From Streptomyces sp. NBC_01232 (GTDB lineage: Bacteria > Actinomycetota > Actinomycetes > Streptomycetales > Streptomycetaceae), in the NCBI RefSeq assembly GCF_035989885.1, contig NZ_CP108518.1, positions 434,001 through 498,000 of the forward strand: 64,000 nucleotides of DNA. The letters are read 5' to 3'. This document shows positions 16,430 to 24,434 of this stretch, piece by piece. A program made the position numbers and the translations under genes. The notes under the pieces are model-generated. The model did not search any database. It was not told the origin of the DNA and worked only from the letters and a program-made list of their open reading frames with translations. Numbering within the stretch: the first letter of the stretch is position 1; each line of letters starts with the position of its first letter.

Positions 16430-19400
16430 ATGTCCTTCCTCGTCACACCCGTCCGGCGCCGGCTCCGCAGGGGCGCCTCCCCCGGGCCCGGAGACGCACC
16501 GTCCGGTCCCCGCTCCGGCAGCGAGTCCGGGCCGAGCCCGCACCGGTCCGCCTTCCGGCCGGACATCGAGGGCCTGCGCGCCGTCGCCGTGCTCGCGGTC
16601 CTCGCCTTCCACGCCGGGATCCCCTGGACGACCGGCGGTTTCGTCGGCGTGGACGTCTTCTTCGTCATCTCCGGCTACCTGATCACCGGTCTGCTGGTCC
16701 GGGAGGCGATCACGACCGGCCGGATCCGGCTGGGTGACTTCTTCTCCCGGAGGGCCCGGCGGCTGCTGCCCTCCGCGGCCGTGGTGCTCGCCGTCGTGGC
16801 GGTGGCCGGCGCCTGGCTGACCGTACCGCTGCGCCGCACCGGCATGGAGTACGACGTCGTCGCGGCGGCGCTGTCCTTCGCCAACTGGCGGTTCGTGTCG
16901 CAGCGGACCGACTACCTCGCCGCCGGGCACGACCAGAGCCCGCTGCTCCACTTCTGGTCCCTCGCCGTCGAGGAGCAGTTCTACCTTTTCTGGGCCCCTC
17001 TGCTGGCGGTGCTGGTGCTGGGCGCGGCCCGTGCCGTGCGCCGGGGCCGGGCCGTGCGCCTCGTCGTGGTCCTCGCCGCCGCCCCGCTCGCATGCGCGTC
17101 GTACGCCCTTGGGGCGTACTGGACCGTGCACTCCGTTTCGCTCGCCTACCTCGCAACTCCCTCGCGGGTCTGGCAGTTCGGCGTCGGCGCCCTGCTCGCC
17201 CTGCTGCCCTGGCACCTGATGCGCGGGCCGCGCCCCCTGCGGCTGCTGTGCGGCTGGGCCGGGGCCGCGGCCATCGGCTGGTGCGTCGTGTCGTACGACG
17301 CCGGGACCCCGTACCCCGGCCGCGCGGCGCTCGTGCCCACGCTGGCCACCGCCGCCGTGATCCTGGCCGCGATACCCGGCCGGGGCGAGCGGTACACCCC
17401 GGGCACCTGGGACGTGGGGCGGCTGCTGTCGGGGCGGGCGCCCCGGGCCGTAGGGCGGCTCTCCTACAACCTGTACCTGTGGCACTGGCCGGTGCTGGTC
17501 CTCGCCGAGGCGCGGCTCGGAACGCTCGGCTGGCCCGCGAAGACCGCGCTGACGCTGGCGGCCGTCCTGCCCGCCCTCGCCACCATGCGCTGGGTCGAGC
17601 AGCCGCTGCGCCGCAGCCGTACGGTCTCCGAACTGCCCCGCCGCGGGCTGTCGGTGGGCATCACGGCCATCGTGCTGCCGGTGGTCCTCGCACTGGTGGT
17701 GGGTACGACGACGCTGCGGGTGCTGGGCCCGGTCACCCCGGTCGACACGCAGGGGCTGCCCCCGGGCGCCGCCTCAGGCCCCACGCTGCTCGCGCGCACC
17801 CCCGGTACGCCGCTCGTGGACGGCCCGGTGGTGCCGAGTCCGGCGCAGGCGCGCCGGGACTTCCCGCCGGACGGGGCCTGTGAGGTCGCCCCGGCCGGGA
17901 CCCGCAGCCCCGACTGCCTCTTCGGGGCGGTGGACAGTCCGGACCGGATAGTGCTGCTCGGCGACTCGCACGCCGGGCAGTGGTTCTCCCCGATGCTGGC
18001 GCTGGCCTCGCAGCGGGGCTGGGCGCTGCAGGAGCTGGTGAAGCAGGGATGCCCGCTGCCGGAGCTGGCGGTGAACAGCCCGCAGCTCGGCCGTGCCTAC
18101 CGGGAGTGCGACACCTGGCGGGCCGACTCCCTGGAGCGGCTGAGGCAGCAGCCGAAGCCGCGCCTGATCGTGATCGCCTCGCTCAACCGGTACACCGACG
18201 ACGCGGAACTGCTGGCGCGGGCCTGGGAGAAGACGCTCACGCCGCTACGGGCCCTGGGGGCGCCGATCGTCTACATCGAGGACACGCCGGTGCCCGGTAC
18301 GGACATCCCCGCCTGCGTCTCCGGCAGCCCCCGGTCCCCGGACGCCTGCGCGTTCAGCCGTGCGGACGCGCAGCTGCCGGATCCGCTGGCGCTGCGGATA
18401 GCGTCCGGCGCCCTGCCCGGCGTACGGAGCATCGGCGTGAACCCGGTGCTGTGCCCGGGCGACGGACCGACCTGCCCTGCCGTCCTCGACCGGATCCTGC
18501 TCTACCGGGACGACGCGCACCTGACCAATGCGGCGGCCGTGGTCCTGACCAGCCGACTGGAGCGGCTGCTCACGGAGTCCGGGCTGCTGCCTGGCCCGGC
18601 CGGAGCGCCGGCGCCGGGGGCGGGGGCGGACGGGTGGACGCGGCTGCTGCACGACGGCTTCGACGGCCCGGCGGGCTCCCCTCCGTCCGCCGTCGACTGG
18701 CTCCACGACCTCGGCACCTGCTATCCGGGCTGCCCCGCTCCGCAATGGGGCACCGGGGAGATCGAGACCATGACCGACTCGACCGACAACGTCCGCCTGG
18801 ACGGGAGGGGCGCACTGGAGATCGTGCCCACCCGGAAGGACGGGCAGTGGAGTTCGGGGCGGATCGAGACGCGGCGCTCCGACTTCGCGCCGCCGCCCGG
18901 GGGTGTGCTGCGGATCGAGGCGTCGATCGCCCTGCCGGACGTGACCGGGGAGAAGGCGGCGGGGTACTGGCCGGCGTTCTGGACCCTGGGGGCGCCGCTG
19001 CGCGACGGGTACACGGGGTGGCCGGGCGTCGGGGAGCTCGACATCATGGAGAACGTGAACGGTCGGGACACCGTCTTCGGCACCATGCACTGCGGTGTCC
19101 TCGGAGGGGGCCCGTGCCAGGAGCCGGCAGGCCTGACGTCCGGCCCGCAGCCGTGCTCCGGCTGCCGTACGGCCTTCCACTCGTACGCCGTGGAGGTCGA
19201 CCTCGCGCCCGGCGCAGAGGAGGTGCGCTGGTCCCTGGACGGGCGCGTGTACCACCGGGTGACCGCCGGCCGGATGGACCCCGCGACGTGGAAGGCGGCC
19301 GTGGAGCACGGGCTGTTCCTGATCCTGAACGTGGCGGTCGGCGGCAGTCTGCCGCTCGCCGACGGCGCGGGCGCGGGGCCGGCAACCGAGCCGGGTCATG

Positions 19401-19456
19401 CGATGCGCGTGGACCACGTCACCGTCTCGGCCCGGGAGCGGACCGCGCAGAGGTAG
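16430..19456 (+). CDS. Acyltransferase-3 / SGNH / GH16 triple-domain fusion
   Basis: A 1008-aa membrane protein with three enzymatic parts. Residues 45-410 are an OafA/YrhL-type membrane acyltransferase (FRPDIEGLRAVAVLAVLAFH; FVGVDVFFVISGYLITGLL; LHFWSLAVEEQFYLFW). Residues about 490-715 are an extracytoplasmic SGNH esterase/transferase domain with GDSHAGQW and the late DDAHLTN catalytic pair. The new element is a C-terminal glycoside hydrolase family 16 domain (about 735-1000) with the intact catalytic GELDIMEN motif (ExDxxE) near residues 868-875. Acyltransferase-SGNH fusions are common; a GH16 attached to one is unusual. It lies 13 bp after a GT2 synthase. A plausible role is O-acylation and trimming of a beta-glucan-like polymer outside the cell. 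Confidence 0.9.
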   Translation: MSFLVTPVRRRLRRGASPGPGDAPSGPRSGSESGPSPHRSAFRPDIEGLRAVAVLAVLAFHAGIPWTTGGFVGVDVFFVISGYLITGLLVREAITTGRIRLGDFFSRRARRLLPSAAVVLAVVAVAGAWLTVPLRRTGMEYDVVAAALSFANWRFVSQRTDYLAAGHDQSPLLHFWSLAVEEQFYLFWAPLLAVLVLGAARAVRRGRAVRLVVVLAAAPLACASYALGAYWTVHSVSLAYLATPSRVWQFGVGALLALLPWHLMRGPRPLRLLCGWAGAAAIGWCVVSYDAGTPYPGRAALVPTLATAAVILAAIPGRGERYTPGTWDVGRLLSGRAPRAVGRLSYNLYLWHWPVLVLAEARLGTLGWPAKTALTLAAVLPALATMRWVEQPLRRSRTVSELPRRGLSVGITAIVLPVVLALVVGTTTLRVLGPVTPVDTQGLPPGAASGPTLLARTPGTPLVDGPVVPSPAQARRDFPPDGACEVAPAGTRSPDCLFGAVDSPDRIVLLGDSHAGQWFSPMLALASQRGWALQELVKQGCPLPELAVNSPQLGRAYRECDTWRADSLERLRQQPKPRLIVIASLNRYTDDAELLARAWEKTLTPLRALGAPIVYIEDTPVPGTDIPACVSGSPRSPDACAFSRADAQLPDPLALRIASGALPGVRSIGVNPVLCPGDGPTCPAVLDRILLYRDDAHLTNAAAVVLTSRLERLLTESGLLPGPAGAPAPGAGADGWTRLLHDGFDGPAGSPPSAVDWLHDLGTCYPGCPAPQWGTGEIETMTDSTDNVRLDGRGALEIVPTRKDGQWSSGRIETRRSDFAPPPGGVLRIEASIALPDVTGEKAAGYWPAFWTLGAPLRDGYTGWPGVGELDIMENVNGRDTVFGTMHCGVLGGGPCQEPAGLTSGPQPCSGCRTAFHSYAVEVDLAPGAEEVRWSLDGRVYHRVTAGRMDPATWKAAVEHGLFLILNVAVGGSLPLADGAGAGPATEPGHAMRVDHVTVSARERTAQR

Positions 19457-19469
19457 GGGGGTACGCAGG

Positions 19470-19518
19470 GGAGCGCCCCGCCTCCGGGCCGGTGACGGTC
19501 CGGGAGGCGGGGCGCTCC
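19470..19518. terminator. Hairpin terminator
   Basis: Perfect 16-bp arms (GGAGCGCCCCGCCTCC at 19470-19485 and its complement at 19503-19518) enclose a 17-nt loop, 13 nt after the fusion gene stop. It lies between convergent genes and can serve both. Confidence 0.85.
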
Positions 19519-19601
19519 GCGTCGGCGTGTTCCCGGCGTTGCCGGCCGAGGATCGCGGGGGTGGCTTCCCCCGCCCGGCCGGGCGCAGGTGCGACGCGGG
19601 A

Positions 19602-20039
19602 TCAGAACGCGAAGACGGCGTTGCCGTTGAGTGTCGCGGCCATGACGCAGGAGTTGGAGAAGGTGTTCTTCCAGGAGACGCGGCTGCCCTTCCACACGCC
19701 GTCGGCGGTCACGGTGACCGGGGCGTAGTGCATCGGGCAGGCGCGGTCCGGGTCCGGGGCGGCCAGGAGGCGGTCGAGCGCTCCGCCGGTGGAGTTGAGG
19801 GCGGCGCAGGCGGCCCGCGGGTCCGGGTGGGTGCCCAGGGCGGTCGGGGCACAGCTGAGGGTCGACGCCCGCAGGACGGTGGAGGTGGCTGCGTCGTCGC
19901 CCTGCGAGACGCTCAACACCAGGGCGGAAGGGGCGTACAGGCTGGAGGGCTGTGCGGCTGCCATGCCGGTGGTGCCGATCACGCAGAGGAGTGTGGCGGC
20001 AGAGGCAGCTGCGATGCGGTGACGCACGACGAGACTCAC
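19602..20039 (-). CDS. ssi: Streptomyces subtilisin inhibitor (SSI-like)
   Basis: A 145-aa secreted serine-protease inhibitor of the SSI family, a Streptomyces marker. The signal peptide is IAAASAATLLCVIGTTGMAA with cleavage near AAA-QPS. The mature chain has SSLYAPSALVLSVSQGD, four cysteines in the two conserved disulfide positions, and ends in the family's NGNAVFAF. The reactive loop reads CPMHYAPV, so P1 is Met as in classical SSI but P1' is His instead of Val. The GTG start VSLVVRHR gives a normal basic signal-peptide head. It presumably inhibits extracellular subtilisin-like or trypsin-like proteases. No iron box lies before it. Confidence 0.95.
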   Translation of the reverse strand: MSLVVRHRIAAASAATLLCVIGTTGMAAAQPSSLYAPSALVLSVSQGDDAATSTVLRASTLSCAPTALGTHPDPRAACAALNSTGGALDRLLAAPDPDRACPMHYAPVTVTADGVWKGSRVSWKNTFSNSCVMAATLNGNAVFAF

Positions 20040-20385
20040 TTTCAATTCGAAGGTTGAGCGCGATATTTGGTTTCGATATCGCGTTTCGGTGGGACCAGAC
20101 TGTCCGACCTCAGGGCCCACCGCACATCGATGACCGATTTACGGACAGAGCATTCGCATATCGACTACCGAATGGTCGTTCGGGCAGCTCACGGGGTACA
20201 TCCCACCCCCTGCCGGTAGGCGCCGACGGACGCCGCGGCGGCTGCGACGTGCAGCACCGCCCCCGCTGACCTGCCGTCGGCCGCACGCGGTTCACCGGAC
20301 GGCCACGGAGCATGACCGGATATGGGCGTTCACGCCACGAGGGCGCGGTGCGACGGCGTCCCAACTCCGGGACATCTCGGCAAAG

Positions 20386-20404
20386 TTAGGTAAGGCTTGC
20401 CTAA
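20386..20404. promoter_or_regulatory. Iron box 1 (DmdR/IdeR operator)
   Basis: TTAGGTAAGGCTTGCCTAA matches the actinobacterial DmdR/IdeR palindrome closely and lies 21 bp before the secreted esterase start. The surrounding 385-bp gap (20040-20424) separates that gene from the divergent inhibitor gene. I see no other gene or strong repeat in it. Confidence 0.9.
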
Positions 20405-20424
20405 AAATAACCTAGGATGGCGCC

Positions 20425-21594
20425 ATGAAGAAGATCATCCGCGTACTGACGGCGGTGACGGCCGGCCTGGCCCTCGCCGCACCGGGCACGCTCACCACCC
20501 CCGCCACGGCCGCATCCGCCCCGGCCGGCGCCCCCAGACTCGAACTCCCCCGGCCCACCGGCGACTTCGCCGTGGGCCGCGACACCCTCCACCTGGTGGA
20601 CCGCGAGCGCCAGGACCCCTGGGCGCCCACGGCCGACCGGGAATTACTGCTGTCGCTGTACTACCCGGCGCTCGCTCGCACCGGAACACCCGCTCCCTAT
20701 ATGGGCGTTCCCGAGGCCAAGGCGCTGCTCACCGACCGCGGGCAGCTCGGTGACCACGTCACCCCCGAGCGCGTGGCCGCCACCCGGACCCACGCACGGG
20801 CGGACGCGTTGCCCCGGCCTTCCGCGCACCGCTACCCGCTGATCGTGCTGTCGCCCGGCTTCACCCTGCCCCGCGCCTCGCTCACCACCCTCGCGGAGGA
20901 CCTCGCCAGCCGCGGTTACGTCGTCGCCGCGGTGGACCACGCGTACGAGTCGGACGGCACCGTCTTCCCCGGCGGCCGGACGCTCACCTGCAAGGCGTGC
21001 GAGCAGGTGTTCCCCGACGGGTCTCTGCACCGGGTCTCCGACGGCCGGGCCCGGGACGTTCCGTTCGTCCTGGACCGGCTGACCGGCCCGCGCTCCGCGT
21101 GGCGGTACTCCTGGCTGATCGACTCCCGGCACATCGGCATGGCCGGTCATTCGATCGGCGGCGCGGCCGCCTCGGCCACCATGGCCGTGGACCCGCGCGT
21201 GGACGCCGGGGTCAACATGGACGGCACCTTCTTCACGCCGGTCCCCGAGACCGGCCTCGGCGGACGGCCCTTCCTGATGCTCGCCGGCGACCCCGCCCTG
21301 CTGCCGCCCGACTTCCCCGACACCTCCTGGGAGGACAGCTGGCCCCGGCTGGACGGCTGGAAGCACTGGCTGACCGTCACGGGAGCAGGGCACCCCGGCT
21401 TCACCGACTGGCCCGTACTGGGCGACCAGGCGGGCTACCCGCATCCGGAGACCCCGCTGTCGGGCACCCGCTCCCAGCAGATCACGCGGGCGTACGTCGG
21501 CGACTTCTTCGACCTGCACCTGCGCGGGAAGCCGGCGCCACGGTTCGACGGCCCCACGGCGGCCGACCCGGAGGTCGTGTTCCACCGCGACTGA
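20425..21594 (+). CDS. Iron-regulated secreted alpha/beta hydrolase (possible siderophore esterase)
   Basis: A 389-aa exported esterase. The N-terminus is a signal peptide (MKKIIRVLTAVTAGLALAAP, cleavage likely after TAASA). The catalytic triad is readable: nucleophile in MAGHSIGGAAAS, aspartate probably in VNMDGTFF, histidine in TGAGHPGFTDW. The layout resembles PAF-acetylhydrolase/dienelactone-hydrolase-like lipases. An iron box overlaps the promoter, 21 bp from the start. Secretion plus iron repression beside a siderophore cluster suggests it cleaves ester bonds in a siderophore or xenosiderophore. The predicted product of this cluster is not clearly an ester, so this is only a hypothesis. 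It stands alone, with 209 bp to the next gene. Confidence 0.85.
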   Translation: MKKIIRVLTAVTAGLALAAPGTLTTPATAASAPAGAPRLELPRPTGDFAVGRDTLHLVDRERQDPWAPTADRELLLSLYYPALARTGTPAPYMGVPEAKALLTDRGQLGDHVTPERVAATRTHARADALPRPSAHRYPLIVLSPGFTLPRASLTTLAEDLASRGYVVAAVDHAYESDGTVFPGGRTLTCKACEQVFPDGSLHRVSDGRARDVPFVLDRLTGPRSAWRYSWLIDSRHIGMAGHSIGGAAASATMAVDPRVDAGVNMDGTFFTPVPETGLGGRPFLMLAGDPALLPPDFPDTSWEDSWPRLDGWKHWLTVTGAGHPGFTDWPVLGDQAGYPHPETPLSGTRSQQITRAYVGDFFDLHLRGKPAPRFDGPTAADPEVVFHRD

Positions 21595-21768
21595 AATCCC
21601 GTACGGGGCGCCCGGCGTCCACGGTGGTGCGCCGGTGGCGGCGTGGCGGCGGTGGTGCGGGCGTGGGGTCCGGAGAACTGCCGTGCGCCGCAGCCGGGTT
21701 GACTCGGCACCCGGTGCTGCACGGGAATCCCACGACCGAGGACGCATATCTCGCCCAGCACTCGACTC

Positions 21769-21787
21769 TTAGGTTAGGCTTACCTAA
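21769..21787. promoter_or_regulatory. Iron box 2
   Basis: TTAGGTTAGGCTTACCTAA, a near-perfect DmdR/IdeR site ending 16 bp before the ATG of the HTH-protein gene. The short distance implies overlap with the transcription start or the leader. Confidence 0.93.
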
Positions 21788-21803
21788 TAGTGGGGGTGTG
21801 GGG

Positions 21804-22463
21804 ATGCAGGAGAAAGCGCAAGACCAAGCGCAGGACCAAGCCCAGCAGGACGAATGGGCCGACGAAGTACTGGCCTGGATGGGCTCGCAGGAGGAGATGG
21901 ACCGGGCGCTGCGCGACGCACTGCGTCGCACGCCCAGTCAGCGCGAGGAAACGATCGCCCGGATGGCCGACGCCCTCCGCGGGGCGGCCCAGGGACTGAC
22001 CATCCCCGGGTGCGCGGCCGCGGCCGGGGTTCCCGAGCGCATTCTGCGCGAGTGGCTGGAGATCGACGCCAGTTTCGCCACGGCGCTGCGTTCCGCGCAC
22101 GCGCTGGCCGAGGCACACGGACTGAGACCGGGGACAGCGCCCACCCCGGCCGCGTTGCAACTCATGCTGAACGCGATCCGCAAGGGGGCGGCCTGGCCGG
22201 CCGCGGCGACCCTCGTCGGGATCTCGGTGCGCGGGTTCAACCGCCTGCGCGCCGAGGCGCCCCCCGTGGGAGCCCTGATCGCGGCGGCCCAGCGGGCCCG
22301 TTCGGCGAAAGCGGGCAGCGGCCGGCGGCGCAGACCCCCCGAGGCGGCGAACCGCCGGGTCGGGTACCGGATCGTGCAGCTCGACGACCCCCTCCTGTCC
22401 CCGGACGCCCAACCGGACGGCCCTGCGGGCGGGTTGGGCGACCGCACCATACGCCGGGACTGA
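21804..22463 (+). CDS. Iron-regulated protein with two HTH-like repeats
   Basis: A 219-aa basic protein of unknown function. A Gln/Asp-rich opening (MQEKAQDQAQDQAQQDEWAD) precedes two related helix-turn-helix-like units. Unit 1 is about residues 50-110 (GLTIPGCAAAAGVPERILRE, WLEIDASFATALRSAHA). Unit 2 is about 120-175 (LMLNAIRKGAAWPAAATLVG, ISVRGFNRLRAEAPP). The C-terminus is Arg-rich (GSGRRRRPPEA). This arrangement resembles homeodomain-like DNA-binding proteins such as small-terminase or transposase HTH domains, so it is probably a DNA-binding regulator. Its strong iron box places it in the siderophore regulon. It could be a secondary regulator of the cluster; no target is evident. Confidence 0.75.
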   Translation: MQEKAQDQAQDQAQQDEWADEVLAWMGSQEEMDRALRDALRRTPSQREETIARMADALRGAAQGLTIPGCAAAAGVPERILREWLEIDASFATALRSAHALAEAHGLRPGTAPTPAALQLMLNAIRKGAAWPAAATLVGISVRGFNRLRAEAPPVGALIAAAQRARSAKAGSGRRRRPPEAANRRVGYRIVQLDDPLLSPDAQPDGPAGGLGDRTIRRD

Positions 22464-22536
22464 GCCGGAGCACCTGAGAGCGCGGGGCCCGGAGACCGAA
22501 CCGGGCAGGGACGGACTCTCACAAGATCCAAATTGG

Positions 22537-22555
22537 TTAGGTTAGGCTAAGCTAA
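22537..22555. promoter_or_regulatory. Iron box 3
   Basis: TTAGGTTAGGCTAAGCTAA, one base from the palindromic consensus in the right arm, 101 bp before the isochorismatase-like gene. It should control that gene and the acetylglutamate kinase gene behind it. Confidence 0.9.
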
Positions 22556-22656
22556 GCACAAGATGAGGGGCAGGGCATCCTCCACCCCTCGTCGAGCTCC
22601 GCGCGCCCGTTCACCACCGGCGCCCCGCGTAGCGCCGGCATCAAGGAGATCCAGCC

Positions 22657-23292
22657 GTGGGCCCTGCGACCATTGCCCCTTACCCCATGCCCACCCAGGA
22701 CGTCGTGCCGCGTTCCGCGGCACCCTGGTCCGTCGACCCCGACCGGGCCGCCCTGCTGATACACAACATGCAGAACCATCTGCTCCGGCCGTTCCCCCGT
22801 GACCACTCACCCCTCGTCGACCTGATCGGCAACATCGCCGCACTGCGCCGCTCCGCGCGACGGCTCGGCCTCCCGGTCGTCTTCAGTGCGGTGCCGTCGG
22901 CCGAGCGCCCCGAACAGCGGGGTCTCGCGGCCGAGATGGAGACAGGACCGGCGGCGGACGACCCCGACGTGTCGATCACCGAGGAACTCACCCCGCACCG
23001 GGGAGAGCACCTGATCACCAACGCGCGGCACAACGCCTTCCTGCGCAGCCACCTGGAGCGGATCCTGCGCACCTCGGGCCGGGACCAGCTGATCCTGTGC
23101 GGCGTGTTCGCGCACTCGGGCGTGCTGCTCACCGCGGCGGACGCCTTCATGAACGACATCCAGCCGTTCGTGGTCGCCGACGCGGTGGCGGACACCTCCG
23201 CGGAGGAGCACGCGCTCGCGCTGCGCTGGACGGCCGCACGCGGCGCCGTCGTCAGCACCACCATGACCCTCATCGACGAACTGGAAGCCTGA
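22657..23292 (+). CDS. Isochorismatase-like protein lacking catalytic residues
   Basis: A 211-aa homologue of EntB/DhbB isochorismatase, without the carrier-protein domain. It aligns end to end with the canonical DhbB at 55529-56161, from the opening IAPYPMPT to [15 protein letters not shown]. Two active-site residues differ. The catalytic aspartate of LLVHDLQN is Asn37 here (LLIHNMQN). The catalytic lysine of TKWKYSAF is Asn122 (TNARHNAF). The tryptophan segment DFWGPGL is also lost. Isochorismate hydrolysis is therefore unlikely, and it may be a scaffold, a regulator or an enzyme of changed chemistry. The GTG start follows aaggag. It is first in an iron-boxed pair with argB. Confidence 0.85.
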   Translation: MGPATIAPYPMPTQDVVPRSAAPWSVDPDRAALLIHNMQNHLLRPFPRDHSPLVDLIGNIAALRRSARRLGLPVVFSAVPSAERPEQRGLAAEMETGPAADDPDVSITEELTPHRGEHLITNARHNAFLRSHLERILRTSGRDQLILCGVFAHSGVLLTAADAFMNDIQPFVVADAVADTSAEEHALALRWTAARGAVVSTTMTLIDELEA

Positions 23293-23315
23293 ATGACGAC
23301 CCCCCACCCCGCGCC

Positions 23316-24221
23316 GTGAGCGGACCTGCCGCGCCACGGGCGCGCACCCTCATCGAGGCCCTGCCATGGCTGGAGCGGTTCCAGGGCCGCACGGTCGTGG
23401 TCAAGTTCGGCGGAAACGCCATGGTGAACGAAGAGCTCAAGGCGGCCTTCGCCCAGGACGTGGTCTCCCTGCGCTACGCGGGGCTCCGGCCGGTCGTGGT
23501 GCACGGTGGCGGCCCGCAGATCAGCGCGATGCTCGAGCAACTCGCCCTGGAGGTACGGTTCGCCGCGGGCCTGCGGGTGACGACGCCCGCGGTGATGAAC
23601 GTGGTCCGCATGGTGCTGGCCGGCCAGGTCCAACGGGACATCGTCGGGCTGATCAACCGTCACGGTTCCTTCGCCGTGGGGATGACCGGCGAGGATGCCC
23701 GCACCCTGTCCGCCGTGCGACGGCCGGCCCTGGTGGACGGCGCGGAGGTGGACATCGGCCTGGTGGGCGACATCGTGCACGTGGACCCCGACACCGTACG
23801 GGGACTGCTGGAGCGGGGCCGCATCCCGGTGATCTCCCCCATCGCCCGGGGGGCGCACGACGACAACGTCTACAACATCAACGCGGACCTCGCGGCAGCC
23901 GCCCTCGCCGAGGCGCTCGACGCCGAGAAACTGGTGATGCTCACCGACGTCGCCGGCCTCTACGCGGACTGGCCGCACAGCACGGAGATCATCGACCGGC
24001 TCACGGCGCGCGAACTGGGGGAACTGCTGCCCTCGATGGCCGGTGGCATGGTGCCCAAGATGGAGGGCTGCCTGCGGGCGGTGCGCTCCGGTGTCCGGAT
24101 GGCGCACGTACTGGACGGCAGGGTTCCGCACGCCCTGGTCCTCGAGGTCTTCGCCGACGAGCACACCGGGACCACGGTGGTGCCCGACGCCCCGCCGGGC
24201 GGGGACTCCCCCCTCCGCTGA
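23316..24221 (+). CDS. argB: Acetylglutamate kinase, siderophore-cluster paralogue
   Basis: A 301-aa N-acetyl-L-glutamate kinase, second step of ornithine/arginine synthesis. Conserved motifs are [42 protein letters not shown] and [13 protein letters not shown]. It also has [10 protein letters not shown] and [13 protein letters not shown]. The N-terminal helix [11 protein letters not shown], typical of arginine-sensitive enzymes, is present, so feedback control cannot be excluded. The GTG start at 23316 is the only good in-frame start. An ATG 1 nt after the upstream gene would be in frame if a C6 run had one more C. Position in an iron-boxed operon suggests dedicated ornithine/arginine supply for the NRPS. 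Confidence 0.93.
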   Translation: MSGPAAPRARTLIEALPWLERFQGRTVVVKFGGNAMVNEELKAAFAQDVVSLRYAGLRPVVVHGGGPQISAMLEQLALEVRFAAGLRVTTPAVMNVVRMVLAGQVQRDIVGLINRHGSFAVGMTGEDARTLSAVRRPALVDGAEVDIGLVGDIVHVDPDTVRGLLERGRIPVISPIARGAHDDNVYNINADLAAAALAEALDAEKLVMLTDVAGLYADWPHSTEIIDRLTARELGELLPSMAGGMVPKMEGCLRAVRSGVRMAHVLDGRVPHALVLEVFADEHTGTTVVPDAPPGGDSPLR

Positions 24222-24263
24222 ACCGGGGGAGGGCGTACCACCCAGGCCCCTCCCCCACCCGCA

Positions 24264-24288
24264 CCCCGTGGCCGGTCCGGCCACGGGG
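24264..24288. terminator. Hairpin terminator
   Basis: Perfect 11-bp arms CCCCGTGGCCG and CGGCCACGGGG around a 3-nt loop, 42 nt after the argB stop. It ends the iron-boxed isochorismatase-like/argB transcript. Confidence 0.85.
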
Positions 24289-24384
24289 CCTTCGGCGTGC
24301 CCAACTGACGTGCCACCGGGTCAGGTTGACGCTCGGTGAGACAGCCATGGGTCCAACTTGACAGCTTCCGGCCTGTCAGAGATG

Positions 24385-24403
24385 TTAGGCCAGCCTTACC
24401 TAA
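24385..24403. promoter_or_regulatory. Iron box 4
   Basis: TTAGGCCAGCCTTACCTAA, with a strong right arm and weaker centre, 31 bp before the ornithine monooxygenase start. It should control the monooxygenase, condensation-like and mbtH genes as one operon. Confidence 0.85.
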
Positions 24404-24434
24404 GCAAATGGGGTAGGACCGAGGAAGGATGGGC

